NCBI GenBank assembly: GCA_937965785.1
Contig: CALCKT010000038.1
Span: forward strand, 1 to 13,601
Reading direction: 5' to 3'
DNA: 13,601 nt
Source of the DNA: an uncultured Propionibacteriaceae bacterium
GTDB taxonomy: Bacteria > Actinomycetota > Actinomycetes > Propionibacteriales > Propionibacteriaceae
Program-made: the position numbers and the translations under genes
The notes under the pieces: model-generated
Databases searched by the model: none
Told to the model about the DNA's origin: nothing
What the model saw: only the letters and a program-made list of their open reading frames with translations
In this document: piece by piece, positions 1 through 6,948 of the stretch
Position numbering within the stretch: the stretch's first letter is position 1
How the letters are laid out: every line of letters begins with the position of its first letter

Positions 1-697
1 CAGCGCAAGCCTTTGACCACAAGACAAGCGTTCCCGCAGGAAAGACCAGCAGACGACGAGAAGGCAAGCGGACCACGGGAAGGCAAGCGGACGGCGGGAA
101 GGCAAGCGGACCAAGAGTGCTCGCAGCGCCACCCACCCGTCAGCGTCCACGGTCGGACCAGCCGGACCCGGGGAAGGCACTCATCTTTAGAGTTCTTGTC
201 GTTTTATCGATTAATTGGCCGGCACTACCCGTCGCCGTCACCCCCCATCCCGGCACATCGCGGACGTCCACCCATCAGCTGACCACACCCCGAGGTACTC
301 CCGGGCGCGATAACACCTCGGACATCCGATGAATTTTCCTACCACTTTCAAACAAATCCGCGTATTGCGCCTTCACTAGGGTTTATACCCAAATGACCCC
401 AAGCCACGAATCGACCAATCCCCCATCCCGCCCCCGCATGGATAAAGTACCGCCAACATTCCCTGCCATATTGTACTTAACTTTCGACAAGTGTTGCCAT
501 TTCGTCAGGGCATGCATTACTCTTGTCTCGGCGGGGGAGTTATCCGTCAAATTGTAAACAAACAATTACCGCGGTTACCAAACTTCTTCAGCAACAACCT
601 CCCCCGCCACCTCATTCAAACCAGCAATGGCCAGGCAATAGCCGCCATCTCCTCCATCGCCCACGTCCTTGATCCCGGGGCATCGGTCGGTCCTCGT
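1..697. other. Non-coding left flank
   Basis: No open frame here looks like a protein I can recognise, and the short frames present have unstructured, low-information translations. From about 180 to 650 the base composition is visibly more AT-rich than the coding parts of the window (for example around 330-390 and 470-590), which fits intergenic or decayed DNA. Only one DnaA-box-like word (TTATCCGTC, near 540) is present, so this is not an origin that I can support. I found no tRNA-like T-loop and no strong rho-independent hairpin. The downstream side of the GNAT gene faces this region. Confidence 0.6.
61..117. repeat. 19-bp tandem repeat, three copies
   Basis: Three adjacent 19-base units start at 61, 80 and 99. 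Each begins with AAGGCAAGCGGAC and differs only in its last six to seven bases. Degenerate traces (GACAAGCG near 22, GGGAAGGCAC near 171) flank the array. It lies in non-coding DNA. Too few copies for a CRISPR and there are no spacers; a minisatellite-like slippage repeat is the simplest reading. Confidence 0.75.
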
Positions 698-1171
698 TCA
701 GTGGTCGACGGGTCCCAGCACCATCAGCTTCTCCGGGTCCGGGAAGGGCACGAACCCCACCTCGGCGTAGAGATCGTGTGCATCGGGGGTAATGAGCATG
801 AGCCGCTTTAGCCGGAGTCGCCGGAACGTTTCCGCCACGGTCCGGGACAGCGCGACCCCGAGCCCACGCCCACGCACCTCGCGCGCGACGTAGACGTCGC
901 AGAGCCACCCGAAGGCAACGCCATCGGTTACCACCCGCGCGTACCCAACCTGCGCGCCGTCTGGCCCGTACACGCCGAAGTTCACCGACGCCGCCGCGGC
1001 CCGCTCCACGAAATCGCGGGACCGTCCCAGCGCCCAGTACGCATCCGTCGACAACCAGCGGTGTACGCGTTCCAGATCGAGCCGACCGCGGTCCGTGTCC
1101 ACCACGAAACCTCCCGGCAGCTCCACCCTGACGTCGGGGTCGGGCACCGCGATCACGTTCTCACCGGTCAT
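698..1171 (-). CDS. GNAT family N-acetyltransferase
   Basis: Predicted cytoplasmic acetyl-CoA-dependent N-acetyltransferase of 157 residues; the acceptor substrate cannot be read from the sequence. The acetyl-CoA pyrophosphate-binding motif R/QxxGxG/A is clear as RGRGLG at residues 100-105, preceded by the usual beta-4 strand (WLCDVYVAREV) and followed by the alpha-3 helix. The motif B region DLYAEVGF (about 133-140) carries the tyrosine often used as general acid. An in-frame start 24 codons further upstream (1243) exists, but the ATG at 1171 has a GAGGAGG Shine-Dalgarno five bases before it and begins just before conserved sequence, so I prefer it. The length is normal for a single GNAT domain. 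It is followed by non-coding DNA and preceded on the same strand by a decayed transporter, so it is probably transcribed alone. Confidence 0.88.
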   Translation of the reverse strand: MTGENVIAVPDPDVRVELPGGFVVDTDRGRLDLERVHRWLSTDAYWALGRSRDFVERAAAASVNFGVYGPDGAQVGYARVVTDGVAFGWLCDVYVAREVRGRGLGVALSRTVAETFRRLRLKRLMLITPDAHDLYAEVGFVPFPDPEKLMVLGPVDH

Positions 1172-1176
1172 GACAG

Positions 1177-1182
1177 CCTCCT
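1177..1182 (-). promoter_or_regulatory. Ribosome binding site of the GNAT gene
   Basis: On the minus strand, AGGAGG ends five bases before the ATG at 1171. It is the strongest Shine-Dalgarno sequence near this gene and decides the 1171 start over the longer frame beginning at 1243. Confidence 0.7.
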
Positions 1183-1275
1183 CGCACTCGACGACAGCTC
1201 GGTACGTAAACCCTGCAGGCGTTTCCAACATGCCACCGACCATCGCCTTCCCGGAAACGAATCGCCCCTGCCCGG

Positions 1276-1880
1276 TCAGGCCGGATCACCGGCGGGTCTT
1301 CCCGGCCGGATGAACACGACCAGCGCCGCGACGAACGCCACCACGCCGGCGCCCAGCAGGACGTGGAACGAGAGCTGGGTGCCCGTGGTCGTTCCCGCCA
1401 CCGGATCTGCCGCCTCGGCCACGTTGACGATGGCGGTCGCCACCGCGGTTCCGATGGCCCCGCCGAGCTGCTGGATGGTGTTGAACGCGGCGTTGCCGTC
1501 GGTCTGGAGGTCATCAGGAAGGGAACGCAGGCCGTTGGTCATGGAGTTCGAGACGGACAACCCCGGGCAGATCGGGAAGAGCGCGTAGATCAACGCCAGC
1601 CGAACGCCTGAGCCGTGAACGCCGAGGACGGCGAAGAGCACGAGGGTCACCACCCCGATGGCGGCGCCGGTGAGGATGGGCCGCATGGGACCGAAGCGGT
1701 CCAGGATCCCGCCGCCGAACGGGGGTGAGGAGCGCACCGATGATGCACCCGGGCAGCAATAGACAGCCCAAACACATCCGGGCTGGTCCATGCGCTGGCG
1801 GAGGCGGCGTTGGTGGCGAAGACGAGGGCGACGAGGCGTGCATCGAGACGTCGTTCAAACCCTGACACGTTGTTGATCCT
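1276..1880 (-). pseudogene. Degenerate DHA2-type MFS drug transporter, C-terminal remnant
   Basis: The C-terminal half of a 14-helix drug:H+ antiporter-like transporter (EmrB/QacA type), split over three reading frames. The longest piece (about 1718 down to 1276) reads GGGILDRFGPMRPIL, the family's cytoplasmic-loop motif, then membrane helices, then NTIQQLGGAIGTAVATAI, the conserved penultimate-helix region, and ends after a last hydrophobic helix with FIRPGRPAG. The preceding helix, LLLPGCIIGALLTPV, lies in a second frame (about 1765-1719), and a weaker upstream piece, RLVALVFATNAASASAW, in a third (about 1860-1770). The shifts fall near 1718 (one extra base restores the frame) and near 1758-1768. 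About 60 percent of a normal 450-500 residue transporter, including the whole N-terminal bundle, is absent. It cannot make a working transporter. Confidence 0.8.
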
Positions 1881-1932
1881 CATTTCTCATCTCTCATCCC
1901 GGACACGACTGCAGCGCGAATCCCGCCGGTCC

Positions 1933-1938
1933 AATACT
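1933..1938 (+). promoter_or_regulatory. Possible -10 element for a leaderless methyltransferase mRNA
   Basis: AATACT resembles a sigma-A -10 hexamer and sits six bases before the ATG at 1945, the spacing expected if transcription starts at the start codon. No convincing -35 box is visible 16-18 bases upstream. The missing Shine-Dalgarno is the main support. Confidence 0.3.
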
Positions 1939-1944
1939 GGCCCC

Positions 1945-2769
1945 ATGCCCTCCGAGCACGCTCCAGGAACCACTCATCGATACACCCACGGCCACGGTGC
2001 GGCGGTCCTGGCCAGCCACTCCCGTCGCACCGCCCAGGACTCGGCGGGATACCTGCTCCCCCACCTGCGACAGGGCATGGACCTGCTCGACGTCGGCTGC
2101 GGACCCGCCTCCGTCACCGCCGACCTGGCCGAGCTCGTCGCGCCCGGAAGGGTCGTCGGGCTCGACGCCTCGCCCGCCGTGCTCGACATCGCCCGGGTCC
2201 TCCTGGCAGAACGAGGCCTTCGAGACCGGGTGGAGTTGATGGAAGGCGACGTGTTCGCGCTGCCCTTCGACGACGACACCTTTGACGTTGTCCACGCCCA
2301 CCAGCTGCTCCAGCACCTGGACGATCCCGTGGCGGCGCTCGCCGAGATGCGTCGGGTGGTCCGCCCCGGGGGGATCGTCGCCGCGCGCGAAGCCGTGTAC
2401 TCGGCGGCTGCGTGGTTTCCCCAGCCCGCGGGCATGGATTCGTGGCGGGAGATCTACATGGCCACGGCCCGGGCCAACTGTGGGGAACCCGACGCGGGAA
2501 GCAGGTTGCTGGCGTGGTCACGGGCCGCTGGTTTCCGGGATGTGAAGACGTCGGCGTCGACCTGGTGTTTCGCCACCGAGCAGGACCGCGCCTGGTGGTC
2601 CGACACCTGGGCACAGCGGTGCCTGACCTCGTTCGGCCCGCAGGCGGTGGAGTTCGGCCTGACCACGACAAGCGACCTGGAGACGATGGCCGAGGCCTGG
2701 CGGCAGTGGGGTGCCAGCGACGACAGCTGGTTCGTCGTCGTCCACGGCGAGGTCCTGCTCCGCGCCTGA
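1945..2769 (+). CDS. Class I SAM-dependent methyltransferase (Methyltransf_11/UbiE-like)
   Basis: A 274-residue cytoplasmic methyltransferase; the acceptor is unknown. The Rossmann-fold signature is complete: motif I LLDVGCG at residues 47-53, the acidic residue ending strand beta-2 (D74, in VVGLDAS), GDV with D102 before strand 4, motif 4 DDDTFDVVHAHQ at 109-120, and the post-motif RVVRPGGIVAARE at 137-149. The C-terminal part, rich in Trp, resembles the family's cap. A longer frame opens at 1810, but those extra 45 codons overlap the transporter remnant and read as low-complexity basic sequence. The ATG at 1945 has no Shine-Dalgarno; AATACT at 1933-1938 lies seven bases upstream, fitting a leaderless transcript. 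It has no operon partner: the next intact gene on this strand is over 400 bases away. Confidence 0.88.
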   Translation: MPSEHAPGTTHRYTHGHGAAVLASHSRRTAQDSAGYLLPHLRQGMDLLDVGCGPASVTADLAELVAPGRVVGLDASPAVLDIARVLLAERGLRDRVELMEGDVFALPFDDDTFDVVHAHQLLQHLDDPVAALAEMRRVVRPGGIVAAREAVYSAAAWFPQPAGMDSWREIYMATARANCGEPDAGSRLLAWSRAAGFRDVKTSASTWCFATEQDRAWWSDTWAQRCLTSFGPQAVEFGLTTTSDLETMAEAWRQWGASDDSWFVVVHGEVLLRA

Positions 2770-2793
2770 ACCAGCATCAGGTCGGGCCTGCCC

Positions 2794-3010
2794 CACCCGC
2801 GCCACGTCATCACGTTCAGGGACAGGCAGGTCATCCGCTCCCCCGACCTCCTGCACGGCCTGCATGAGGGCCAAGCCGATGTTGGGACGTCACACCCTTG
2901 GTCGGGATGTCGCAGGCCTCTGCCTCCATGGAACGTCCATGCCGCTCGGCCTGCTCGGCGAGCTGCCACTCCACCGAATCATCCAGGCCTCGGACAAGGA
3001 TGGATGCCAT
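2794..3010 (-). pseudogene. Frameshifted FitA-like ribbon-helix-helix antitoxin
   Basis: The first 30 residues, MASILVRGLDDSVEWQLAEQ then AERHGRSMEAEA, match the ribbon-helix-helix DNA-binding head of FitA/plasmid-stabilisation antitoxins (start ATG at 3010, with GGGAGGTGG upstream). After EACDIPTKGVTS the frame becomes nonsense. The expected continuation, NIGLALMQAVQEVGGADDLP then VPERDDVARV, is found one frame away (about 2890 down to 2794), so a single-base shift near 2890 has broken the gene. Homology stops about 25 bases short of the end of the methyltransferase gene on the other strand. There is no PIN-domain (FitB/VapC) toxin next to it, whereas intact modules encode one just downstream. 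The product, if translated, would bind DNA but lack the toxin-neutralising tail. Confidence 0.78.
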
Positions 3011-3118
3011 CGCAACCACCTCCCTCAAGTGATATCAAACCGCCCGCAAGAGGCACATCGAGAGCCCTGCCACTGGATCATGAAGGTCCCAGAGCCTGGA
3101 GGGAACATGTACACATCA

Positions 3119-3167
3119 TCGACACGTCCGTGAAACGTGTCGAAAAATCCCCAAAATTTCGACACGT
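3119..3167. promoter_or_regulatory. Operator candidate upstream of fic: three copies of a 9-bp word
   Basis: TCGACACGT occurs at 3119-3127 and 3159-3167, and its exact reverse complement ACGTGTCGA at 3135-3143. The first pair forms a perfect 9-bp inverted repeat with a 7-base spacer. The second pair extends to an 11-bp inverted repeat (3135-3145 with 3157-3167, 11-base loop). The two direct copies are 40 bp apart. The array lies immediately before the start of the Fic protein. This geometry fits cooperative binding of a dimeric regulator, possibly the winged helix carried by the Fic protein itself (inference). Confidence 0.65.
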
Positions 3168-3193
3168 CCCGCTTGTACGGTTACGCTTCGTGC

Positions 3194-4288
3194 ATGTGGC
3201 ACCATCCTGACCGCCCGCACCAGAACCTACCTCCGCTCCCACCGGCGAAGGACGTGGAGACGCCGGTGGTCCTGAAGGCGACGGTTGCGGCGAGCAGGGC
3301 ACTGGCCCGGCTCGACGGGGCCTGCAAGCGATTGCCCGACCCCACCATGCTGATCAACCTCATCCCCCTGATGGAGGCGCAGGCATCGAACGAGATCGAG
3401 AACATCGTCACCACCAACGACGAGTTGTTCAAGGCGGCGCACGGGGCATTGACCCAGCCGACCCCACAGGTGAAGGAGGCGCTCCGCTATCGTGAAGCGC
3501 TCCGAGCCGGAGTGGAGTCCCTGACCTCGCGCCCCCTGACCAAGCAGACAGCAATCGACATCTGTTCCCGCCTCCTGGGGCGGCCGTCCGTCATCCGGAA
3601 CACCCCGGGCACCTACATCGGAACCCCCACGAACGGGAAAAGGATCTACACGCCTCCCGAGGGACGCGAGATCATTCTGGATCACCTGAGCGCGTGGGAA
3701 AAGTTCCTGCACGGCGACCACGGCGTGGACCCCCTCGTGGTCATGGCGTTGGCCCATTATCAGTTCGAGGCCATCCACCCATTTTTCGACGGCAACGGAC
3801 GCACCGGTCGCATCCTGAACCTGCTCACCCTGATCGAAACCGGTTTGCTCGAACTCCCGATCCTGTATCTGTCGGGTCACATCGTGCGCCACAAGGACGA
3901 GTACTACAGCCTTCTCAACGCCGTCACCCGCTCCGACGAATGGGAGCCGTGGATACTGTTCATGCTGACCGGGATCGAGTCGACGGCCCGCTGGACCCTG
4001 GCTCTCGTGGAGGCGACGGATGGCCTACGAGGCACCGTGGAGCACGACATCCGCCGGATCCGGCCGAAACTCCCCGCCGGGGAACTGACCCGTCTGCTCT
4101 TCACGCAACCCTATCTTCGAATAGAGAACGTGGTGGACGCGGGACTGGCCCAGCGGCAGACGGCGTCCAAGTGGCTGAATGAGCTGGCCACCACCGGCCT
4201 GATCGCCAAGGAGAAGATCGGCCGAAACGTCGTCTACATCAATCAGAAGCTGCTGAACGAACTGTTCACGACTCCCCTGCCGGAATAG
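3194..4288 (+). CDS. Class II Fic family protein (AMPylase) with C-terminal winged helix
   Basis: Fic enzymes usually transfer AMP from ATP to hydroxyl side chains of target proteins. The catalytic motif HPFFDGNGRTGR is complete at about residues 195-206, including the essential His. The N-terminal Fic_N region contains SNEIEN (about 65-70), matching the (S/T)xxxE(G/N) inhibitory helix of class II Fic proteins, so the enzyme should be self-inhibited. The C-terminal 80 residues (LLFTQPYLRIENVVDAGLAQ followed by RQTASKWLNELATTGLIAKE) look like a winged helix-turn-helix. Length is 364 residues, normal for this architecture. An in-frame GTG at 3137 would add 19 residues, but it lies inside the inverted repeats and encodes sequence not typical of the family. 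I prefer the ATG at 3194, although neither start has a good Shine-Dalgarno. The gene is monocistronic and converges on the Phd-like gene. Confidence 0.88.
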   Translation: MWHHPDRPHQNLPPLPPAKDVETPVVLKATVAASRALARLDGACKRLPDPTMLINLIPLMEAQASNEIENIVTTNDELFKAAHGALTQPTPQVKEALRYREALRAGVESLTSRPLTKQTAIDICSRLLGRPSVIRNTPGTYIGTPTNGKRIYTPPEGREIILDHLSAWEKFLHGDHGVDPLVVMALAHYQFEAIHPFFDGNGRTGRILNLLTLIETGLLELPILYLSGHIVRHKDEYYSLLNAVTRSDEWEPWILFMLTGIESTARWTLALVEATDGLRGTVEHDIRRIRPKLPAGELTRLLFTQPYLRIENVVDAGLAQRQTASKWLNELATTGLIAKEKIGRNVVYINQKLLNELFTTPLPE

Positions 4289-4450
4289 GCGGCCCAGCCT
4301 GAGCGGCCCGGTGATCCGTGTCTGCCACTGCCCGCCACTCACGCTTTCTTCCCGGGAACGGACGTGGCCAGTAGTCGCCTGCCGAACGCGGCGGGGCTGC
4401 TCGGTTCGTACGCGAGGATTATCGCAACGCAGCGGTCAGCAGCCGACGGT

Positions 4451-4678
4451 TCACCTCGGCCCACCCTCCCGGGCCCTCTCGTAAGCGTCAAGCAGCCTGC
4501 GGGCATTGGCGGGGGAACGGAACAGGTAGGCCGTTTCCTGCCACGCGACGTATTCATCGGCGGACATGAGAACGGCGTTCCCCTTGCGGGAAACAATCTC
4601 GACGGCAGTGCGATCGGCGTTGACCTGCTCGATGAGCGGGAACAACGTCCTGCGGGCCTCGCTGGCACTGATGGACAC
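4451..4678 (-). CDS. Phd/YefM family antitoxin, apparently orphan
   Basis: A 75-residue protein beginning VSISASEARRTLFPLIEQVN, the characteristic N-terminal DNA-binding and dimerisation fold of Phd/YefM antitoxins, followed by VEIVSRKGNAVLMSADEYVA (the strand-turn-helix core). The tail, AYLFRSPANARRLLDAYERA, is the usual toxin-binding helix. The GTG at 4678 is chosen because AGGGGAGGGG lies five bases before it and conserved sequence begins there; a longer frame to 4792 adds non-conserved residues. Toxins of this family usually follow directly, but only 162 bases separate its stop from the convergent fic stop. They contain just an 11-codon frame overlapping the stop (4454 to 4419) and no RelE, YoeB or Doc sequence. 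The partner is therefore lost or elsewhere. Confidence 0.82.
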   Translation of the reverse strand: MSISASEARRTLFPLIEQVNADRTAVEIVSRKGNAVLMSADEYVAWQETAYLFRSPANARRLLDAYERAREGGPR

Positions 4679-4683
4679 GGCCA

Positions 4684-4693
4684 CCCCTCCCCT
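4684..4693 (-). promoter_or_regulatory. Ribosome binding site of the Phd-like antitoxin
   Basis: AGGGGAGGGG on the minus strand, five bases before the GTG at 4678. It fixes the start at 4678 rather than at upstream in-frame codons. Confidence 0.6.
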
Positions 4694-4778
4694 GAAAGTG
4701 GTACGGATCGACGGTCCCAGCCATCGCGCTTCGTTGCCGTTTTCCCTGTACGCCCACAAGGCCCTGGAGGAGGAATCA

Positions 4779-4849
4779 CGGTTGCGCAGCACTCAACGCC
4801 GCATATCACCCCTGGAAGAGCAGAATCGGCGTTGAGTGCTGCGCAACCG
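4779..4849. repeat. Perfect 23-bp inverted repeat
   Basis: Arms 4779-4801 and 4827-4849 are exact reverse complements (core GTTGCGCAGCACTCAACGCC), separated by 25 bases. The repeat begins six bases beyond the TetR stop codon and lies about 100 bases before the Phd-like start. A transcript of either strand would fold into a long stable hairpin, so it could act as a terminator for tetR even though no U-run follows. The arm length and perfection exceed a usual terminator, so a small mobile repeat (MITE-like), a recombination site or an operator are alternatives. I saw no second copy in the window. Confidence 0.85.
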
Positions 4850-4855
4850 GGTCGG

Positions 4856-5440
4856 TCACAGTCCGTTGATGGTGGTTTCGATCATGCTTAGGGCCTGTCG
4901 CTCGAAGGCGGGATCCGGGTTGACGAGCATGTGGATGGCGAGCCCGTCCACCAGCCCGTGCAGGAGCGTTGTCACCTCTTCGACATTGAGGTCCGGAGCG
5001 GTGAGCCCGGCCCGGTGAAGGTGAGCGACCAAGTGGCGGCAGGCATCCCGGACCGTTGCATAGGCCACATCCAGGACCTCCTTTACGCGCTCATCACCGG
5101 GGGCCTCGGCTATGAGCGCGACGTTGACCTCCATCTCGGCCCGCCGTTCGGCGTCGAGGGGCAGAAGTTCCTTGATGACGGCGAGGACTAGCGCACGCGG
5201 ATCCGGTTCGCGAAGATGTTCCTCGATCCGCCCCTGGGCGCGCCGCCCCACCAGCTCCGTGGCGTGCACGAGCAGATCGGCCTTGCTGGGGAAGACATGC
5301 CTGAGCGAGCCAGTGGAGATCCCGGCCTCCGCCGCGACGGTGCGAATGGAAACCCCGCTGATGCCCTGGGCATGGATCACCCGCCAGGTCGCCTCGGCGA
5401 TCTCCTCCCGGCGCCGGTCGTGATCAATGAGTTTGGGCAT
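4856..5440 (-). CDS. TetR/AcrR family transcriptional regulator
   Basis: A 194-residue regulator. The N-terminal TetR helix-turn-helix is clear at about residues 24-50 (IRTVAAEAGISTGSLRHVFP), followed by the conserved SKADLL. The C-terminal ligand-binding half, with EMEVNVALIAEA and LLHGLVDGLAIHML, resembles the BetI/TetR_C_6 type. It is divergent from the MFS transporter with 70 bases between the starts, the standard arrangement for a repressor that controls a neighbouring efflux pump and itself; that role is inferred. The ATG at 5440 is preceded directly by GGAGG with essentially no spacer. No better in-frame start exists upstream, so translation may be weak or partly leaderless. The ligand is unknown. 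Confidence 0.9.
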   Translation of the reverse strand: MPKLIDHDRRREEIAEATWRVIHAQGISGVSIRTVAAEAGISTGSLRHVFPSKADLLVHATELVGRRAQGRIEEHLREPDPRALVLAVIKELLPLDAERRAEMEVNVALIAEAPGDERVKEVLDVAYATVRDACRHLVAHLHRAGLTAPDLNVEEVTTLLHGLVDGLAIHMLVNPDPAFERQALSMIETTINGL

Positions 5441-5510
5441 CCTCCATGGTAGCGCATTCGTGTTACCATAATTTTTACTAGCACGATCGTATTAACAATT
5501 TGGAGGGTCG
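5441..5510. promoter_or_regulatory. Divergent tetR/MFS promoter-operator region
   Basis: This 70-bp AT-rich gap must hold both promoters. It contains an exact inverted repeat ATGGTA/TACCAT (5446-5451 and 5464-5469, 12-base spacer) close to the tetR start, a short palindrome ACGATCGT (5483-5490), and a wider TGTTA/TAACA pair (5461-5465 and 5493-5497). Any of these could be the TetR operator. TATTAA near 5490-5495 could be a -10 element for the transporter. Which element is bound cannot be decided by eye. Confidence 0.5.
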
Positions 5511-6737
5511 ATGTCTTCTTCCGACACCCCGGCACCGCCGCGGGAACGCCAGACACTGAACGGCGCGATACTCGCCAGCGGCGTGGATCAGGCCATCCAG
5601 TTCGTTCTTCCCCTGTTCGCCGGCGCGGTGCTCGGCCTGCCCCCGTGGCAGACCGGAATGCTGGTCGCAGCGAACGCGCTGGCGACGTTCGTGGTTCGCC
5701 CGTTCGCCGGTGTGGTCGTGGACCGCGCGGATCGTGGCGTCATCGCCGGCGCAGGTGCGGGGGTGTTCGCGGTCGGGTGCGGGCTCTACGCCCTGGCGAC
5801 GGGCCTGCCGCTGGCGCTGATCGCCGCAATCATGACCGGCGTGGCCGAGGCCTTCCTGTGGGTGGCGATCCGGACGATCATCGGCGAGCGCCTGCCCGAG
5901 GACTCGGGCGTGTTCGCGAAACTGGTGGCCGCGGAAGAAACCGGGGGCTGGGTGATCATGGTGCCCGCGATCATTCTGCTGTCCGCCGCCGGACATCAAT
6001 GGATGTTCGCCGGCGCCGCCGCCTGCTGCCTCGCAGCCGCCCTGGAGCTTTTCAGCCTGCCGCGACGCGACGTGCCAGATGACGCGCTCGCAGGCGCGGA
6101 GCTGTCGGGCATGTCACTTCGGGGGCTCGGCGCCAGGCTGCGACCGATGCTCGCGGCCGTGGTGGTCACGATGACCGCAGAGACGACGATCAGCCTGCTG
6201 CTGATCCTGCACCTGCAGCGCGGATTCCATCTCGGGGTGGTGCAGGTCGCCTATGTATTCCTACCGGGAGCCGTCGCGATGGGTCTTCTCCCGCCCCATC
6301 TGCACCGCCTGGTCGTGCGGTTCGGCCGCCGCAGGATGCTGATGCTCGGTTCCGTGGCGAGCGCGCTGTTCGCCGTCGCACTCGTCTTTGCACCGAATCC
6401 GCCGTGGATTGCGGCACTCTGGGTGCTCTCCGCAGTCACGTGGTCCTGCGTGATTCCGGTGGAACAGTCCGTGATCGCCGAGGCGGCTGGCAGCACGCAT
6501 CTCGGTCGCGGATTGGGCCTCTACGAGGCGGCGTGTCTTGCCGGGGCGACCATTGGTTCCCTCGCCGCTGGTTTCCTCTACGAATCGGGAAGCTGGCTGC
6601 TGGCCTGCGCCACATGCGCGGTGATCATCGCTTCCGGTGCCGTCTTGATCCCGGCCGCGGTGAAACGCCTCGGCGTCACCGACCGCCCCGCACCAACAGA
6701 TGACTTTTTCGGCCCGACGCCACCTACGAGGCCTTGA
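5511..6737 (+). CDS. MFS transporter, probable efflux pump
   Basis: A 408-residue inner-membrane protein with about 12 hydrophobic segments (first around 20-42, last around 363-385), the normal size for a 12-helix major facilitator. The loop 2-3 signature motif is present as RPFAGVVVDRADR (63-75), with a weaker second copy RLVVRFGRRR (266-275) between helices 8 and 9. The N-terminus is short and polar, and the C-terminal tail after residue 385 is cytoplasmic. The ATG at 5511 has GGAGGG four bases upstream. Divergence from a TetR gene suggests induction by its own substrate and export of a small toxic compound; the substrate cannot be named. The gene is full length with no frame damage, in contrast to the transporter remnant at 1276-1880. 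Confidence 0.9.
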   Translation: MSSSDTPAPPRERQTLNGAILASGVDQAIQFVLPLFAGAVLGLPPWQTGMLVAANALATFVVRPFAGVVVDRADRGVIAGAGAGVFAVGCGLYALATGLPLALIAAIMTGVAEAFLWVAIRTIIGERLPEDSGVFAKLVAAEETGGWVIMVPAIILLSAAGHQWMFAGAAACCLAAALELFSLPRRDVPDDALAGAELSGMSLRGLGARLRPMLAAVVVTMTAETTISLLLILHLQRGFHLGVVQVAYVFLPGAVAMGLLPPHLHRLVVRFGRRRMLMLGSVASALFAVALVFAPNPPWIAALWVLSAVTWSCVIPVEQSVIAEAAGSTHLGRGLGLYEAACLAGATIGSLAAGFLYESGSWLLACATCAVIIASGAVLIPAAVKRLGVTDRPAPTDDFFGPTPPTRP

Positions 6738-6948
6738 AGGCCGTGCGCTTACCTCGCCAACCGGTCGCCCTCAGGAGCCGACACCAGACCAACCCCTGAG
6801 AACGGTGTATTGACTCACCGATTTCGATCACAACTTCTCTGCCCCATTTCACGGCGGAAACGCGCCACACCGTATCCGAAGCGACACGCCCACCCCTCCC
6901 GGGTTCAACGTCAGGGGGCGACGCCGATCCCAGCGGACCGCCGGCGGG

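Noticed and set aside
61..117. CRISPR array
   Set aside because: The units are directly adjacent with no spacers, only three copies, and no cas genes are present.
520..560. Replication origin
   Set aside because: Only one imperfect DnaA-box-like word and no dnaA or dnaN gene nearby.
383..565. A 60-codon minus-strand frame in the left flank
   Set aside because: No Shine-Dalgarno of note, no recognisable family, codon use unlike the real genes.
3227..3892. A 221-codon minus-strand frame opposite fic
   Set aside because: Antisense of the Fic coding sequence; no homology pattern of its own.
4419..4454. Toxin partner of the Phd-like antitoxin
   Set aside because: The overlapping frame is only 11 codons and none of the three frames shows a RelE, YoeB, Doc or PIN sequence.
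6890..6945. tRNA-like segment around GGGTTCAACGTC
   Set aside because: The T-stem does not pair and no acceptor, anticodon or CCA arrangement can be drawn.
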